From Clostridia bacterium (GTDB lineage: Bacteria; Bacillota; Clostridia; UBA1381; UBA9506): 48,303 bases of DNA. Each line of letters begins with the position of its first letter. Position 1 is the first letter of the stretch. The notes beneath the pieces are model-generated. The model was given only the letters and a program-made list of their open reading frames with translations, ran no database searches and was not told the origin of the DNA. A program made the translations under genes and the position numbers. This document shows, piece by piece, positions 23,926-32,765 of this stretch. The DNA lies in NCBI GenBank assembly GCA_017935435.1, contig JAGBHP010000045.1, positions 1-48,303 on the forward strand, given 5' to 3'.

Positions 23926-24966
23926 GTGATTGAAATAAGAAATCTTACGAAAAAATATGGCGACAAGCTCGCAGTTGACAATATTTCATTTAACGTTGCA
24001 AAAGGCGAAATTTTGGGCTTTTTAGGTCCAAACGGCGCCGGAAAATCTACAACTATGAATATGCTTACGGGATATTTGTCCCTTTCATCCGGAAGCATAA
24101 AAATTGACGGCTTTGACATTTTAGATAACCCCGTTGAAGCAAAGGCTAAGGTGGGATATTTACCCGAGCATCCGCCCCTTTATCTTGATATGACGGTTAA
24201 GGAATACTTAGACTTTGTATACGATTTAAAAAAGGTTACAGAAAACCGTGACGAGCATCTGAATAAAATTATGGATACCGTTAAAATTTCAGATGTTAAA
24301 AACCGTGTGATTTCAAACCTTTCAAAAGGCTACAAACAGCGTGTGGGTATTGCTCAGGCAATGATTGGAAACCCCGAGGTGCTTATTTTAGACGAGCCTA
24401 CCGTCGGTCTTGACCCAAAACAGATTATCGAAATAAGAGATGTTATCAAAAAGCTTGGAAGAGAGCATACTGTAATACTTTCCTCTCACATTTTGCAGGA
24501 GGTAAATGCAATCTGCGAGCGTGTTATCATTATAAATAAAGGTAAGCTCGTTGCAAGCGACACTCCCGAAAACTTAGGCCGTGCACTTTCAAACGAAAAC
24601 AAATTCCAAATGAGAATTGCAGGTAAAGAGCGTGATATTTTAGATGCTCTTGAAAATATTACTGGCATAAAATACGTAAAATCGCTCGGCAAAAAGGAAG
24701 AGGGAACGATTGATTTTATCATCGAGTCCGAGCCTGAAAAAGACGTAAGACGTGACATCTTCTTTAGCTTAGCAGATGCTAAATGTCCGATTCTTTCTAT
24801 GCAGAATATGGCGCTTTCATTAGAAGAGGTATTCTTAACTGTAACCAAAAGTGCTGAAAGCGGAATGGAGTTAGTATCCGACATAAACGAAGAAGAAATT
24901 GAAATAGTCGGCGCTAAAAACACCAAAGACGAAGAGGAGGAAAAAGTCGATGAAGGCAATATTTAA
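23926..24966 (+). CDS. ABC transporter ATP-binding protein (GldA/NatA-like)
   Basis: 346 residues. Walker A GPNGAGKST, Q-loop region GYLPEHPPLY, signature LSKGYKQRVGIAQAM, Walker B VLILDEPTVGLDP and switch His in VILSSHILQEV are all present. A C-terminal extension with an acidic end (EEEIEIVGAKNTKDEEEEKVDE) is unusual. The GTG start at 23926 follows AGAGGAG. It overlaps the permease gene by 17 bp. Together with the next two genes it forms a GldA-GldF-GldG-like exporter; the substrate is unknown. Confidence 0.92.
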   Translation: MIEIRNLTKKYGDKLAVDNISFNVAKGEILGFLGPNGAGKSTTMNMLTGYLSLSSGSIKIDGFDILDNPVEAKAKVGYLPEHPPLYLDMTVKEYLDFVYDLKKVTENRDEHLNKIMDTVKISDVKNRVISNLSKGYKQRVGIAQAMIGNPEVLILDEPTVGLDPKQIIEIRDVIKKLGREHTVILSSHILQEVNAICERVIIINKGKLVASDTPENLGRALSNENKFQMRIAGKERDILDALENITGIKYVKSLGKKEEGTIDFIIESEPEKDVRRDIFFSLADAKCPILSMQNMALSLEEVFLTVTKSAESGMELVSDINEEEIEIVGAKNTKDEEEEKVDEGNI

Positions 24967-25684
24967 GCGTGAGATTAAAAGCTACTTTAAATCTCCTATC
25001 GGATATATATTTTTAGCCGCATTTATGTTTTTTGCATCACTTATGTTTGTTTTTATTAACCTTTCGGCGCAAACGGCATCAATGAGCGGATTTTTCCAGA
25101 ATATCAGTATGATTTTCGTATTTGTTATCCCTGTTCTTACTATGAGAACTATGTCAGAAGAAAGAAAGAGCAAAACCGACCAGTTGCTTCTTACCGCACC
25201 CGTTAAAATTACGGATATCGTGCTTGGAAAGTTTTTTGCGGCGGCTTCCGTTCTTTTAATTGGATTTTTAGCAATTTTAAGCTACATTTTTATTTTAAAA
25301 CTTTACGGAAATCCTGCAGTTGCTGAAATTATGGTTGGCTTTTTGGGTCTGTTTTTAATGGGACTTTTATATGTTGCAATCGGCATTTTTATGTCAAGCA
25401 TAACCGAAAGTCAGGTAATTGCCGCAGTTTCAACCTTTGGCGTTTTGTTCTTTATCTGGTTTTTAGGTCTTATCGGACTCAGCTTTTCTTCTGTTTTAAC
25501 AGGCGCACTTTCTTGGCTCGGAAAAGCTCTTGACTGGATTTTGGGCTTTATATCGGTAAATCAGAGATTTTATGATTTTACTGTCGGAACACTTAATTTT
25601 GTTCCCGTTTTCTACTTTGTAAGTTTAACCGCTCTTTTCATCTTCCTGTCAATTCAGGTTGTTGAAAAAAGACGCTTTAAGTAG
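24950..25684 (+). CDS. ABC-2 type permease (GldF-like)
   Basis: 244 residues, six predicted membrane segments (for example FLAAFMFFASLMFVFINL, ISMIFVFVIPVLTM, FLGLFLMGLLYVAIGIFM). MRTMSEERKSKTDQLLLTAPV is a typical ABC-2 permease intracellular loop that contacts the ATPase. It starts within the ATPase gene, preceded by GAGGAGG, and is 11 bp from the GldG-like gene. Confidence 0.9.
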   Translation: MKAIFKREIKSYFKSPIGYIFLAAFMFFASLMFVFINLSAQTASMSGFFQNISMIFVFVIPVLTMRTMSEERKSKTDQLLLTAPVKITDIVLGKFFAAASVLLIGFLAILSYIFILKLYGNPAVAEIMVGFLGLFLMGLLYVAIGIFMSSITESQVIAAVSTFGVLFFIWFLGLIGLSFSSVLTGALSWLGKALDWILGFISVNQRFYDFTVGTLNFVPVFYFVSLTALFIFLSIQVVEKRRFK

Positions 25685-25695
25685 GAGGTAGCAAA

Positions 25696-27105
25696 ATGAA
25701 AAACAAGAAAAATTTTCGTTACAGCGTAAACGCAAATACGCTTATAATCGGTGCAATTGTAATTGTTCTTCTTTTAAATTCAATTTTAATTGCGTTAAAT
25801 GACAAAATTTCGCTCCAGCTTGACTTTACCTACGATGAAATCTTTAAGCTGACAGACGAAACAAAGGAAATTGTTTCAAAAATCGATGAAGATGTTGAAA
25901 TTTTAATGATTACCGACGGTTCGGACACCGAAATGTATTCGCTCGTCAGAAACATTTTGGATAAATACACTCAGGAAAACTCAAAAATTAGTTTTTCGGA
26001 AATAAACTACGTAAAAAATCCTATTGAGATTAAGCCGTATTTAGACGAAATGCCGACAATGCAGCTTGGCTCGCTCATTTTAAAGAGCGCAGGTAAGCAC
26101 GAGATTGCAAACTCTAAGGATTTCTTTACAAACAACAGCCAAAGTAATGTTGAGCGTGTTGTAACAGGTAAGCTTGCAAACTTTATGGATGAATACACAA
26201 TTTCAGAAATTATGCTCACCTCAGGTCACGGCGAAGCCGCTATGACAAGTGCAAACGCTATTTTTGAAATGGAAGGCTACAAAACTGTAAGCTTTGATTC
26301 TCTTACCGAAAATTTCCCCAAAGATGCTAACTCACTCGTTATCATTTGCGCTCCGCAGAAGGATTTTGGTGCAGAAGAAATCGACAAGCTCGATAAATAT
26401 TTAGATAACGGCGGAAACGTGCAGATTTACTTTGACCCATATCACACAGGCGAAGATTTAACCAAGCTTGAAAGCTATTTAGCAGAAGAATGGGGAATTG
26501 TAAGAAGTAAAAACGTTGTTTTTGACACACAAGGCATCGAAGGAAGCCAGTATTTGCTTGCAGAGCTTGGCGACCATGAAATTGTTAAACCCTTAAAAGA
26601 GGGACAAAAAAGGGTTGCATACATTCCTGCAAACCCGATTGAAATTTCGGACACTCTCCCCGTTTATGTTGAAGCAGGCGCACTTTTAACAACTTCAAAC
26701 AGCGCATATTCTGCTACTATGGAAGAAATTACTGCAAACGCATACCAAAAACCGTCAGATTCTGAAAAAGGCAAAATTAACCTCGTTGTTGCAGCAACTC
26801 GCAAAAACTATGACTTAGACGGAAAAGAAACAACAGGAAAGCTTTTGGTAAGCGGAACGGCTGAAACCTTTAACTCAATTGTCAGCGATACCCGTTTTGC
26901 AAACGAGGATTTACTTTTAAATACTATCGGCTGGATGAAGGGAAACAGTGCAAACATTTCTATCCGTGCAAAAATTCTTCCCTCAGGTCAGCTTATGCTC
27001 GAAAGAAATCAGTTCTGGAGCTGGTTTGTGGTTTTAGTTGTTATAATTCCTGTTCTATTGCTTGCTGCAGGTCTTACTGTATTTGTAAAACGCAGATACA
27101 AATAA
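25696..27105 (+). CDS. GldG-like ABC auxiliary protein
   Basis: 469 residues. One N-terminal membrane helix (ANTLIIGAIVIVLLLNSILI), a large extracytoplasmic domain of the GldG/ABC-auxiliary type (DEIFKLTDETKEIVSKI; MLTSGHGEAAM; LVIICAPQKDFGAEEIDKLDKYLDNGGNVQIYFDP), and a C-terminal helix (WFVVLVVIIPVLLLAAGLTVFV) before a KRRYK tail. In gliding bacteroidetes GldFG joins the motility machinery, but homologues are common in non-gliding Clostridia, probably as part of an export system for an unknown substrate. Confidence 0.87.
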   Translation: MKNKKNFRYSVNANTLIIGAIVIVLLLNSILIALNDKISLQLDFTYDEIFKLTDETKEIVSKIDEDVEILMITDGSDTEMYSLVRNILDKYTQENSKISFSEINYVKNPIEIKPYLDEMPTMQLGSLILKSAGKHEIANSKDFFTNNSQSNVERVVTGKLANFMDEYTISEIMLTSGHGEAAMTSANAIFEMEGYKTVSFDSLTENFPKDANSLVIICAPQKDFGAEEIDKLDKYLDNGGNVQIYFDPYHTGEDLTKLESYLAEEWGIVRSKNVVFDTQGIEGSQYLLAELGDHEIVKPLKEGQKRVAYIPANPIEISDTLPVYVEAGALLTTSNSAYSATMEEITANAYQKPSDSEKGKINLVVAATRKNYDLDGKETTGKLLVSGTAETFNSIVSDTRFANEDLLLNTIGWMKGNSANISIRAKILPSGQLMLERNQFWSWFVVLVVIIPVLLLAAGLTVFVKRRYK

Positions 27106-27125
27106 TTGTTTTTTCTAAAAAACGA

Positions 27126-27154
27126 TTGCATAATGCAAAAAAAAATTATATAAT
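27126..27154 (+). promoter_or_regulatory. Promoter of mreB-fabZ
   Basis: TTGCAT (27126-27131), 17-bp spacer, TATAAT (27149-27154). GGAGGGG precedes the ATG at 27211. Confidence 0.72.
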
Positions 27155-27210
27155 ATAAAATAGTAGACAATTACCGCTAAATTTGTTACTTATATATTGG
27201 AGGGGAAACG

Positions 27211-28227
27211 ATGTTTAACTTCGGACAAGACATTGGCATAGACTTAGGTACTGCTACCGTTATAGTTTATGTCAAAGGAAAAGGTATAGTTTTAAAAGAG
27301 CCTTCTGTTGTTGCAATCGATACAAACACAGGTAAGGTTTTAAAGGTCGGAATTGAAGCTCAGGATATGATAGGCAGAACACCCGGAAATATCGTAGCTA
27401 TCCGTCCTCTTCGTGACGGCGTTATTTCTGATTATGACACAACAGAAAAAATGATGAAATATTTTCTTAAAAAGGTATGCAAGGGCAGCTTCTTTAAGCC
27501 GCGTGTAATGGTTTGCGTGCCAAGCCAGGTTACAGAGGTTGAAGAGCGTGCCGTAAAAGAGGCTACAATGGCAGCAGGTGCTAAAAAGACTCGCATTATT
27601 GAAGAGCCGATTGCAGCTGCTATCGGTGCAGGTCTTGATATTGCCAAGCCCTTTGGTCATTTAATCGTTGATATCGGCGGCGGAACTGCGGATGTTGCCG
27701 TTATCTCGCTCGGCGAAATCGTTGTAAGCAATTCAATTAAGGTTGCAGGCGATAAATTTGACGAAGCAGTTGTTAAATACATCAGAAAGAAATATAATAT
27801 GATGATTGGTGACAGAACCGCCGAGGAATTAAAGATTGAAATCGGTTGTGTGTATCCAAGAACCTCCCCTGTTTCTATGGAGGTTAAGGGAAGATGCTTA
27901 ATTACAGGTCTTCCTAAAATCATCACCGTTACATCAGATGAAATGCTTGAAGCTTTAGAAGAATGTGCTACTCAAATCGTTGACGCAGTTCGCTTAGTGC
28001 TTGAAAAAACACCTCCCGAGCTTGTTGGCGATATCAGTTCAAACGGAATTTTACTCACAGGCGGCGGAAGCCTCATTTACGGTCTTGATAAATTAATCAG
28101 CCGTGAAACAGGTCTTGAGGTTTATATCGCTGAAGATGCCGTGCTTTGCGTAGCTAAAGGAACAGGCTCGTCACTTAGCTATATGGACCACTTTGAGCAG
28201 GACAGCGTAAGTAAATCAAGAAGATAA
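27211..28227 (+). CDS. mreB: Rod-shape-determining actin homologue (MreB/Mbl)
   Basis: 338 residues, normal length. Actin-fold nucleotide motifs DIGIDLGTATVIVYVKGKG, IVDIGGGTADVAVISLG and ILLTGGGSLIYGLD are intact, as is IIEEPIAAAIGAGLDIAKP. Forms membrane-bound filaments that guide cylindrical cell-wall synthesis. It is followed 11 bp later by fabZ, as near the mbl gene of Bacillus, so it may correspond to Mbl rather than to the MreB of an mreBCD cluster; mreC and mreD are not here. Confidence 0.94.
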   Translation: MFNFGQDIGIDLGTATVIVYVKGKGIVLKEPSVVAIDTNTGKVLKVGIEAQDMIGRTPGNIVAIRPLRDGVISDYDTTEKMMKYFLKKVCKGSFFKPRVMVCVPSQVTEVEERAVKEATMAAGAKKTRIIEEPIAAAIGAGLDIAKPFGHLIVDIGGGTADVAVISLGEIVVSNSIKVAGDKFDEAVVKYIRKKYNMMIGDRTAEELKIEIGCVYPRTSPVSMEVKGRCLITGLPKIITVTSDEMLEALEECATQIVDAVRLVLEKTPPELVGDISSNGILLTGGGSLIYGLDKLISRETGLEVYIAEDAVLCVAKGTGSSLSYMDHFEQDSVSKSRR

Positions 28228-28238
28228 GGAGAAGCCTG

Positions 28239-28670
28239 ATGCTTGACATAACAGAAATTCAGAAAATCATTCCGCACAGATACCCGTTTTTATTGGTTGA
28301 TAAAATCATTGAAATGGAGCCGGGTGTCAGTGCCGTTGGAATAAAGAATGTAACTGTAAATGAGCCGTTTTTTCAGGGTCATTTCCCCGGACAACCCATA
28401 ATGCCCGGTGTTTTGATTGCAGAGAGCCTCGCTCAAGTCGGAGCTTGTGCAATTCTTGCTCTTCCTGAAAACGAAGGTAAAATCGGCGTTTTTACAGGGA
28501 TTAATAACTTTAAATTCAGAAAACAGGTGGTTCCCGGCGACGTGCTTACGCTAAAAGCTGAGCTTACCGCATTCAGACGCGGTATGGGCAAGGCAAACGT
28601 TGAAGCAACTGTTGACGGAAAAATTGCCGCAGCAGGCGAAATAAGCTTTGCTATAATTGAAAACAAATAA
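28239..28670 (+). CDS. fabZ: 3-hydroxyacyl-ACP dehydratase FabZ
   Basis: 143 residues. Hot-dog fold dehydratase of fatty acid elongation. MLDITEIQKIIPHRYPFLLVDKI, and the active-site segment FFQGHFPGQPIMPGVLIAESLAQVG with the catalytic His and Glu, are typical. No other fab genes are adjacent; it is co-transcribed with the mreB-type gene. Confidence 0.95.
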   Translation: MLDITEIQKIIPHRYPFLLVDKIIEMEPGVSAVGIKNVTVNEPFFQGHFPGQPIMPGVLIAESLAQVGACAILALPENEGKIGVFTGINNFKFRKQVVPGDVLTLKAELTAFRRGMGKANVEATVDGKIAAAGEISFAIIENK

Positions 28671-28728
28671 ATAAATTATATAACAATCAAATAACACTAC
28701 ATCTTTTACTACTTGGAGGTAATTAAAA

Positions 28729-30072
28729 ATGAACAATCTTAAAGCAGGTTTTGCACGTGTAAACATCAATCCCCCTATGGGAATACACATAAGAGGATAT
28801 TTTAAGGTGCGTCTGGCTGAGGCAATTTTAGATGACCTTGAAATAAACGCTTTGGCTTTAGAGCTTGGCGACACAAAAACTCTTCTTTTAAGCATCGACC
28901 ACTGCGGTATCGGACAAGACCTTTCTATGGAATTCAGAAAAGCTGCAAGCGCATCAACAGGTATTCCTACTGAGAATATTATCATCGCTGCAACTCATAC
29001 TCACACAGGTCCTGCTCTTTTACTTGAAACAGAAGACGAGCTTATTAAGGAATACACCGCTTTCGTTAAAAAGAGATTTGCAGACGTTGCAAAATTTGCA
29101 ATTGACGATTTAAAACCCGCTAAAATGGGATTTGGAAAAGGCACAGCTCCGAACGTTGCATTCGTTCGCCGCTATGTTATGAAAGACGGCAGCTTAAAAA
29201 CCAACCCCGGCGTAAACAATCCTGATATTGTTCGTCCTGTTGGCGATACCGACGAAAGCGTAAACGTTTTAAGATTTGACCGTGAGGGTGCAGACTCTAT
29301 CGTTTTTGTTAACTTTGCAAACCACCCCGACGTTGTTGGCGGATCCAAAATTTCAGCTGACTGGCCGGGATTACTCAGAACAAACGTTGAAAAAATCCTT
29401 GATAATACAAAATGTATCTTCTTTAACGGCGCTCAGGGCGATGTTAACCACGTAAATGTTCATCCAAAGGGCGGCGACCTCAACGGAATGTTTATGGATT
29501 TTGATGATGTTTCAAGAGGATATTCTCACGCACAGTACATAGCTCGTGTTGTAACAGGCGGCGTACTTCAGGCTTTTGATAAGGTTGAATATATCGATGT
29601 AGACACCTTAAAATCTGAGCAGAGAGTAATTGATGTTCCATCAAACAAAGCTGACCCCAAAGACCTTCCCGAAGCTCATCGCATAAATGACCTTCACAAT
29701 GCAGGAAAAGACCACGAGCTTCCCTATGAAGGTATGATGCTTACAACAGTAGTTGCAGAAGCAGGAAGAATGGTGCGCTTAGAAAACGCTCCCGATACCT
29801 TTAATATGACACTTTCTGCTATGATTATCGGTCCTGTTGCAATTATCGGTATCCCCGGCGAGCCATTTTCAGGTATCGGCTTTGGTCTTAAAGCAACAGA
29901 AGGGTATAAAATGATACTCCCCTGCTGCTTATCTAACGGTTCTGAAGGATATTTCCCGATGCAGGATTCATACGACGAGGGCGGATATGAAGCAAGAAGC
30001 TCAAGATTTAAAGCAGGCGTTGCAGAATATATTATTGAGCAAGGTAAGGATTTGCTTACAAAACTTAAGTAA
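28729..30072 (+). CDS. Neutral/alkaline ceramidase-family protein, cytoplasmic
   Basis: 447 residues. It matches the N-terminal catalytic domain family of neutral/alkaline non-lysosomal ceramidases: AGFARVNINPPMG, the zinc-site motif AATHTHTGPALL, VNFANHPDVVGG, FNGAQGDVNHVNVH and IGIPGEPFSGIG. There is no signal peptide and the usual C-terminal domain is absent, as in many bacterial relatives whose substrate is unknown and need not be ceramide. GGAGG precedes the ATG. It is followed by an SGNH hydrolase behind a strong hairpin. Confidence 0.85.
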   Translation: MNNLKAGFARVNINPPMGIHIRGYFKVRLAEAILDDLEINALALELGDTKTLLLSIDHCGIGQDLSMEFRKAASASTGIPTENIIIAATHTHTGPALLLETEDELIKEYTAFVKKRFADVAKFAIDDLKPAKMGFGKGTAPNVAFVRRYVMKDGSLKTNPGVNNPDIVRPVGDTDESVNVLRFDREGADSIVFVNFANHPDVVGGSKISADWPGLLRTNVEKILDNTKCIFFNGAQGDVNHVNVHPKGGDLNGMFMDFDDVSRGYSHAQYIARVVTGGVLQAFDKVEYIDVDTLKSEQRVIDVPSNKADPKDLPEAHRINDLHNAGKDHELPYEGMMLTTVVAEAGRMVRLENAPDTFNMTLSAMIIGPVAIIGIPGEPFSGIGFGLKATEGYKMILPCCLSNGSEGYFPMQDSYDEGGYEARSSRFKAGVAEYIIEQGKDLLTKLK

Positions 30073-30084
30073 AAATAATAACGT

Positions 30085-30116
30085 AAACAAAGCCATCTAT
30101 AAAGATGGCTTTGTTT
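30085..30116 (+). terminator. Strong hairpin between ceramidase-like and SGNH genes
   Basis: Perfect 14-bp stem AAACAAAGCCATCT / AGATGGCTTTGTTT with an ATAA loop. The 3' arm ends in TTTGTTTG, so it can act as a partial terminator. It is only 26 bp from the next start codon. Confidence 0.75.
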
Positions 30117-30141
30117 GTAAGATTTATCGGAGGCAAAAAAA

Positions 30142-30813
30142 ATGAAACTCGACGGACTTAAAATCAACTTTTTAGGCGACAGTATTACACAAGGCGTCGG
30201 TGCAAGCGGACCTGACAGTCTTTATCACGCAATATTAAAAAAAGAAGTAAATTTAAAAGAAGCTAAAAACTACGGCATAAGTGCTACCCGCTACGCTCTT
30301 CAAAAGGGCACACCCGAGCGCCCGAAGGATGACTTTGTTGACGTTAACTCTTTCTCAGAAAGATTTGACCAAATGGATGATGACGCCGACATCGTTGTAG
30401 TTTTTGGCGGAACAAATGACTATGGACACGGTGATGCTCCACTCGGCGGTTTTGACGACAGAACTCCCGACACTTTTTACGGTGCTTGTCACTATCTTTT
30501 TTCAGGTCTTGTAAAAAAATATCTCGGAAAACCTGTTGTGATTATGACCCCTCTTCACAGAGTCGGAGAAACCAAAAATACAGGAGCAATAAATAAGTCA
30601 CGTGGCTATGGAACGCTCAAGGAATATGTAAATATCATAAGAGAGGTTGCAGAGTTTTACTCTCTCCCCGTTTTAGACCTTTATGCTACGAGCGGTCTTC
30701 AGCCTGAAATTCCCGAAATAATGGAAAAATATATCCCCGACGGACTTCATCCAAACGATAACGGTCACGAAGTCATAGCACGTAAATTAAAACAATTTTT
30801 AGAGCTTTTGTAA
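30142..30813 (+). CDS. SGNH/GDSL-type hydrolase
   Basis: 223 residues, cytoplasmic (no signal peptide). Block I NFLGDSITQGVGAS (catalytic Ser), block III VVVFGGTNDYGHGD (Gly/Asn) and block V DGLHPNDNGHEVIARKL (Asp/His) define the family. Members hydrolyse esters or deacetylate sugars; the substrate is not predictable. GGAGG precedes the ATG. Together with the ceramidase-like gene it may deal with acylated glycolipid or sugar substrates, an inference from neighbourhood only. Confidence 0.9.
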   Translation: MKLDGLKINFLGDSITQGVGASGPDSLYHAILKKEVNLKEAKNYGISATRYALQKGTPERPKDDFVDVNSFSERFDQMDDDADIVVVFGGTNDYGHGDAPLGGFDDRTPDTFYGACHYLFSGLVKKYLGKPVVIMTPLHRVGETKNTGAINKSRGYGTLKEYVNIIREVAEFYSLPVLDLYATSGLQPEIPEIMEKYIPDGLHPNDNGHEVIARKLKQFLELL

Positions 30814-30843
30814 TCAAACCTACATACGAAAGAGGTAAGAAAT

Positions 30844-31917
30844 ATGAGCAAAATGCCAAAATTTGCAAAAAATGCGCTTATTACAGCCTTTATATTATGT
30901 ACGTGTTTTGTTTGTTGTTTGATTATACAAAGCCTTTTTCACAACACATCGTTAGTTCCTACAATATTTGTTTTGGGAGTATTTGTAACCGCTTTTATAA
31001 CCAAAGGGTATATTTATGGCATTATTGCATCACTCATAAGCGTAATTGCGGTAAATTTTGCTTTTACGTTTCCCTTTTTCGCTTTTGACTTTACCATACC
31101 AGAAAATATACTTTCAGCTATTATTTTATTTGTTGTTTCGTGGATAACCTGCGGTCTTTCCGCACAAATTGCAAGTCAGGAGGCTTTAAAGGCAGAAAGT
31201 GAAAAGGAGCGAATGAGGGCAAACCTTTTAAGAGCCGTTTCGCACGACCTGCGCACTCCGCTTACAACCATATACGGCTCAACTTCGGCACTTTTGGAAA
31301 ACTACGGTAGTTTTAGCGATGAGCAAAAAACAAAAATTCTAAAAGGCATCCAGGAAGATGCACAGTGGCTGAGCAGAATGGTTGAAAATCTGCTTTCTAT
31401 TACAAAGCTTGCTGACGGAAACGTAAAAATAATAAAAACCGACACCGTTTTAGACGAATTGTTAGACTCGGTGCTTGTAAAATTTGCAAAAAGGTATCCC
31501 GAGCAGAATGTAAGTATTTCAATGCCCGAGGAATTTACCATAATTCCTATGGATGCCTTGCTCATTCAGCAGGTAATAATTAACATTTTAGATAATGCGG
31601 CTCAGCACGCTAAGGGTATGACAAAGCTTTCTTTAAAGGTTTACACCTCAAGAAAAAAAGCGCTTTTTGAAATAAGTGATGACGGTTGCGGAATAACTCC
31701 CGAGAAGCTGAAAACTATTTTTTCGGGATACTGTGCATCTTGCGAAATGCCATCTGACGGCACAAAAAATAATGCAGGTATCGGTCTTTCTGTTTGTGCT
31801 TCAATTATAAAGGCGCACGGCGGAGAAATTTTTGCCGAAAACTTGGCAAAAGGCGGATGCGCTTTCCGTTTTACCTTACCGATGGAGGATAGCTACGATG
31901 AGCAACAACAAATATAA
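30844..31917 (+). CDS. KdpD-like sensor histidine kinase without the N-terminal Kdp domains
   Basis: 357 residues. Three or four membrane helices in residues 8-110 resemble the DUF4118 membrane domain of KdpD. Then HisKA with the phosphorylated His in RAVSHDLRTPLTTIYGS, and HATPase with NILDNAAQHA, DDGCGI and GIGLSVCASIIKAHGG. The KdpD UspA/ATP-binding sensor domains are absent. The gene overlaps its response regulator by 20 bp. No kdpFABC potassium pump is in the window, so the target may be different. Confidence 0.9.
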   Translation: MSKMPKFAKNALITAFILCTCFVCCLIIQSLFHNTSLVPTIFVLGVFVTAFITKGYIYGIIASLISVIAVNFAFTFPFFAFDFTIPENILSAIILFVVSWITCGLSAQIASQEALKAESEKERMRANLLRAVSHDLRTPLTTIYGSTSALLENYGSFSDEQKTKILKGIQEDAQWLSRMVENLLSITKLADGNVKIIKTDTVLDELLDSVLVKFAKRYPEQNVSISMPEEFTIIPMDALLIQQVIINILDNAAQHAKGMTKLSLKVYTSRKKALFEISDDGCGITPEKLKTIFSGYCASCEMPSDGTKNNAGIGLSVCASIIKAHGGEIFAENLAKGGCAFRFTLPMEDSYDEQQQI

Positions 31918-32608
31918 AATTCTTATTATAGAAGATGAAAAACACATAAACAATCTTTTGGAAACTCTTCTCCAGACAAACGGCTATAAGGTTATAAGTG
32001 CTGAAAACTGTGCAGGCGGAAAAATGCTTTTTTCATCGCATAATCCCGACCTTGTAATCTTAGACCTCGGTCTTCCCGATGCTGACGGTATGACTTTTTT
32101 AAAAGATATAAGAAAGGATTTTCACACTCCTGTAATCGTGCTTTCTGCAAGAACAGATGAAAAGGACAAGGTTTTAGCTCTTGATTTTGGAGCAAACGAT
32201 TACATAACAAAGCCGTTTGGTGCGGCTGAGTTCCTTGCACGTGTGCGTTCCACGCTTAGAAATTCACGTATTCACGCCGATTCTTTAGATTACAGCGAAG
32301 AAAAATTCGTTTCAGGCGGTCTTTTAATTGACTATGACGCAAGGCGTGTTTTTGTAGACGGAGGCGAAGTAAAGCTCACGCAAACCGAATATAATATCAT
32401 CACTACTCTTTCACGCCATCCCGGCAAGGTTATGACTTATACGGCAATTATCCGTGCAATATGGGGCTATAATGACTTAAACAGTACAAAAAAGCTTCAG
32501 GTAAATATGGCAAACATACGAAAAAAATTCGGTGCAAAGCCGGGCAAGCCTAATTATATTGAAAATGAGCTCGGTGTGGGTTACAGAATGTGCGAACGTG
32601 ATGACTAA
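31898..32608 (+). CDS. KdpE-like OmpR/PhoB-family response regulator
   Basis: About 236 residues. Receiver domain with ILIIEDEKHINN (acidic pocket), phospho-acceptor Asp in DLVILDLGLPDADG and KPFGAAE (conserved Lys), then a winged-helix DNA-binding domain (LTQTEYNIITTLSRHPGKVMTY, LQVNMANIRKKFGAKPGKPNYI, ENELGVGYRM). The ATG at 31898 follows GGAGG and begins MSNNKYKILI; longer in-frame starts lie inside the kinase gene. Confidence 0.93.
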   Translation: MSNNKYKILIIEDEKHINNLLETLLQTNGYKVISAENCAGGKMLFSSHNPDLVILDLGLPDADGMTFLKDIRKDFHTPVIVLSARTDEKDKVLALDFGANDYITKPFGAAEFLARVRSTLRNSRIHADSLDYSEEKFVSGGLLIDYDARRVFVDGGEVKLTQTEYNIITTLSRHPGKVMTYTAIIRAIWGYNDLNSTKKLQVNMANIRKKFGAKPGKPNYIENELGVGYRMCERDD

Positions 32609-32638
32609 ATTTTTTAAAATAAGTAAATAATGACTAAT

Positions 32639-32679
32639 AAGGGTTGTAGCAAAATGAAAAATTTTCTACAACCCTTTTT
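32639..32679 (+). terminator. Terminator after the two-component pair
   Basis: 11-bp stem AAGGGTTGTAG (32639-32649) / CTACAACCCTT (32666-32676) followed by TTTTTC. The loop is 16 nt. Confidence 0.85.
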
Positions 32680-32765
32680 CTTAACCGCATCTTAGCCAAC
32701 TTTATATTATAATATAAAATGGGTTAAATAAGAGAATATTGACTAATTCAAGAAATGAGGTAATT

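Noticed and set aside
30844-32608. True KdpDE potassium sensor
   Set aside because: The kinase lacks the N-terminal KdpD and UspA domains and no kdpFABC genes are adjacent; only KdpD/E-like is supported.
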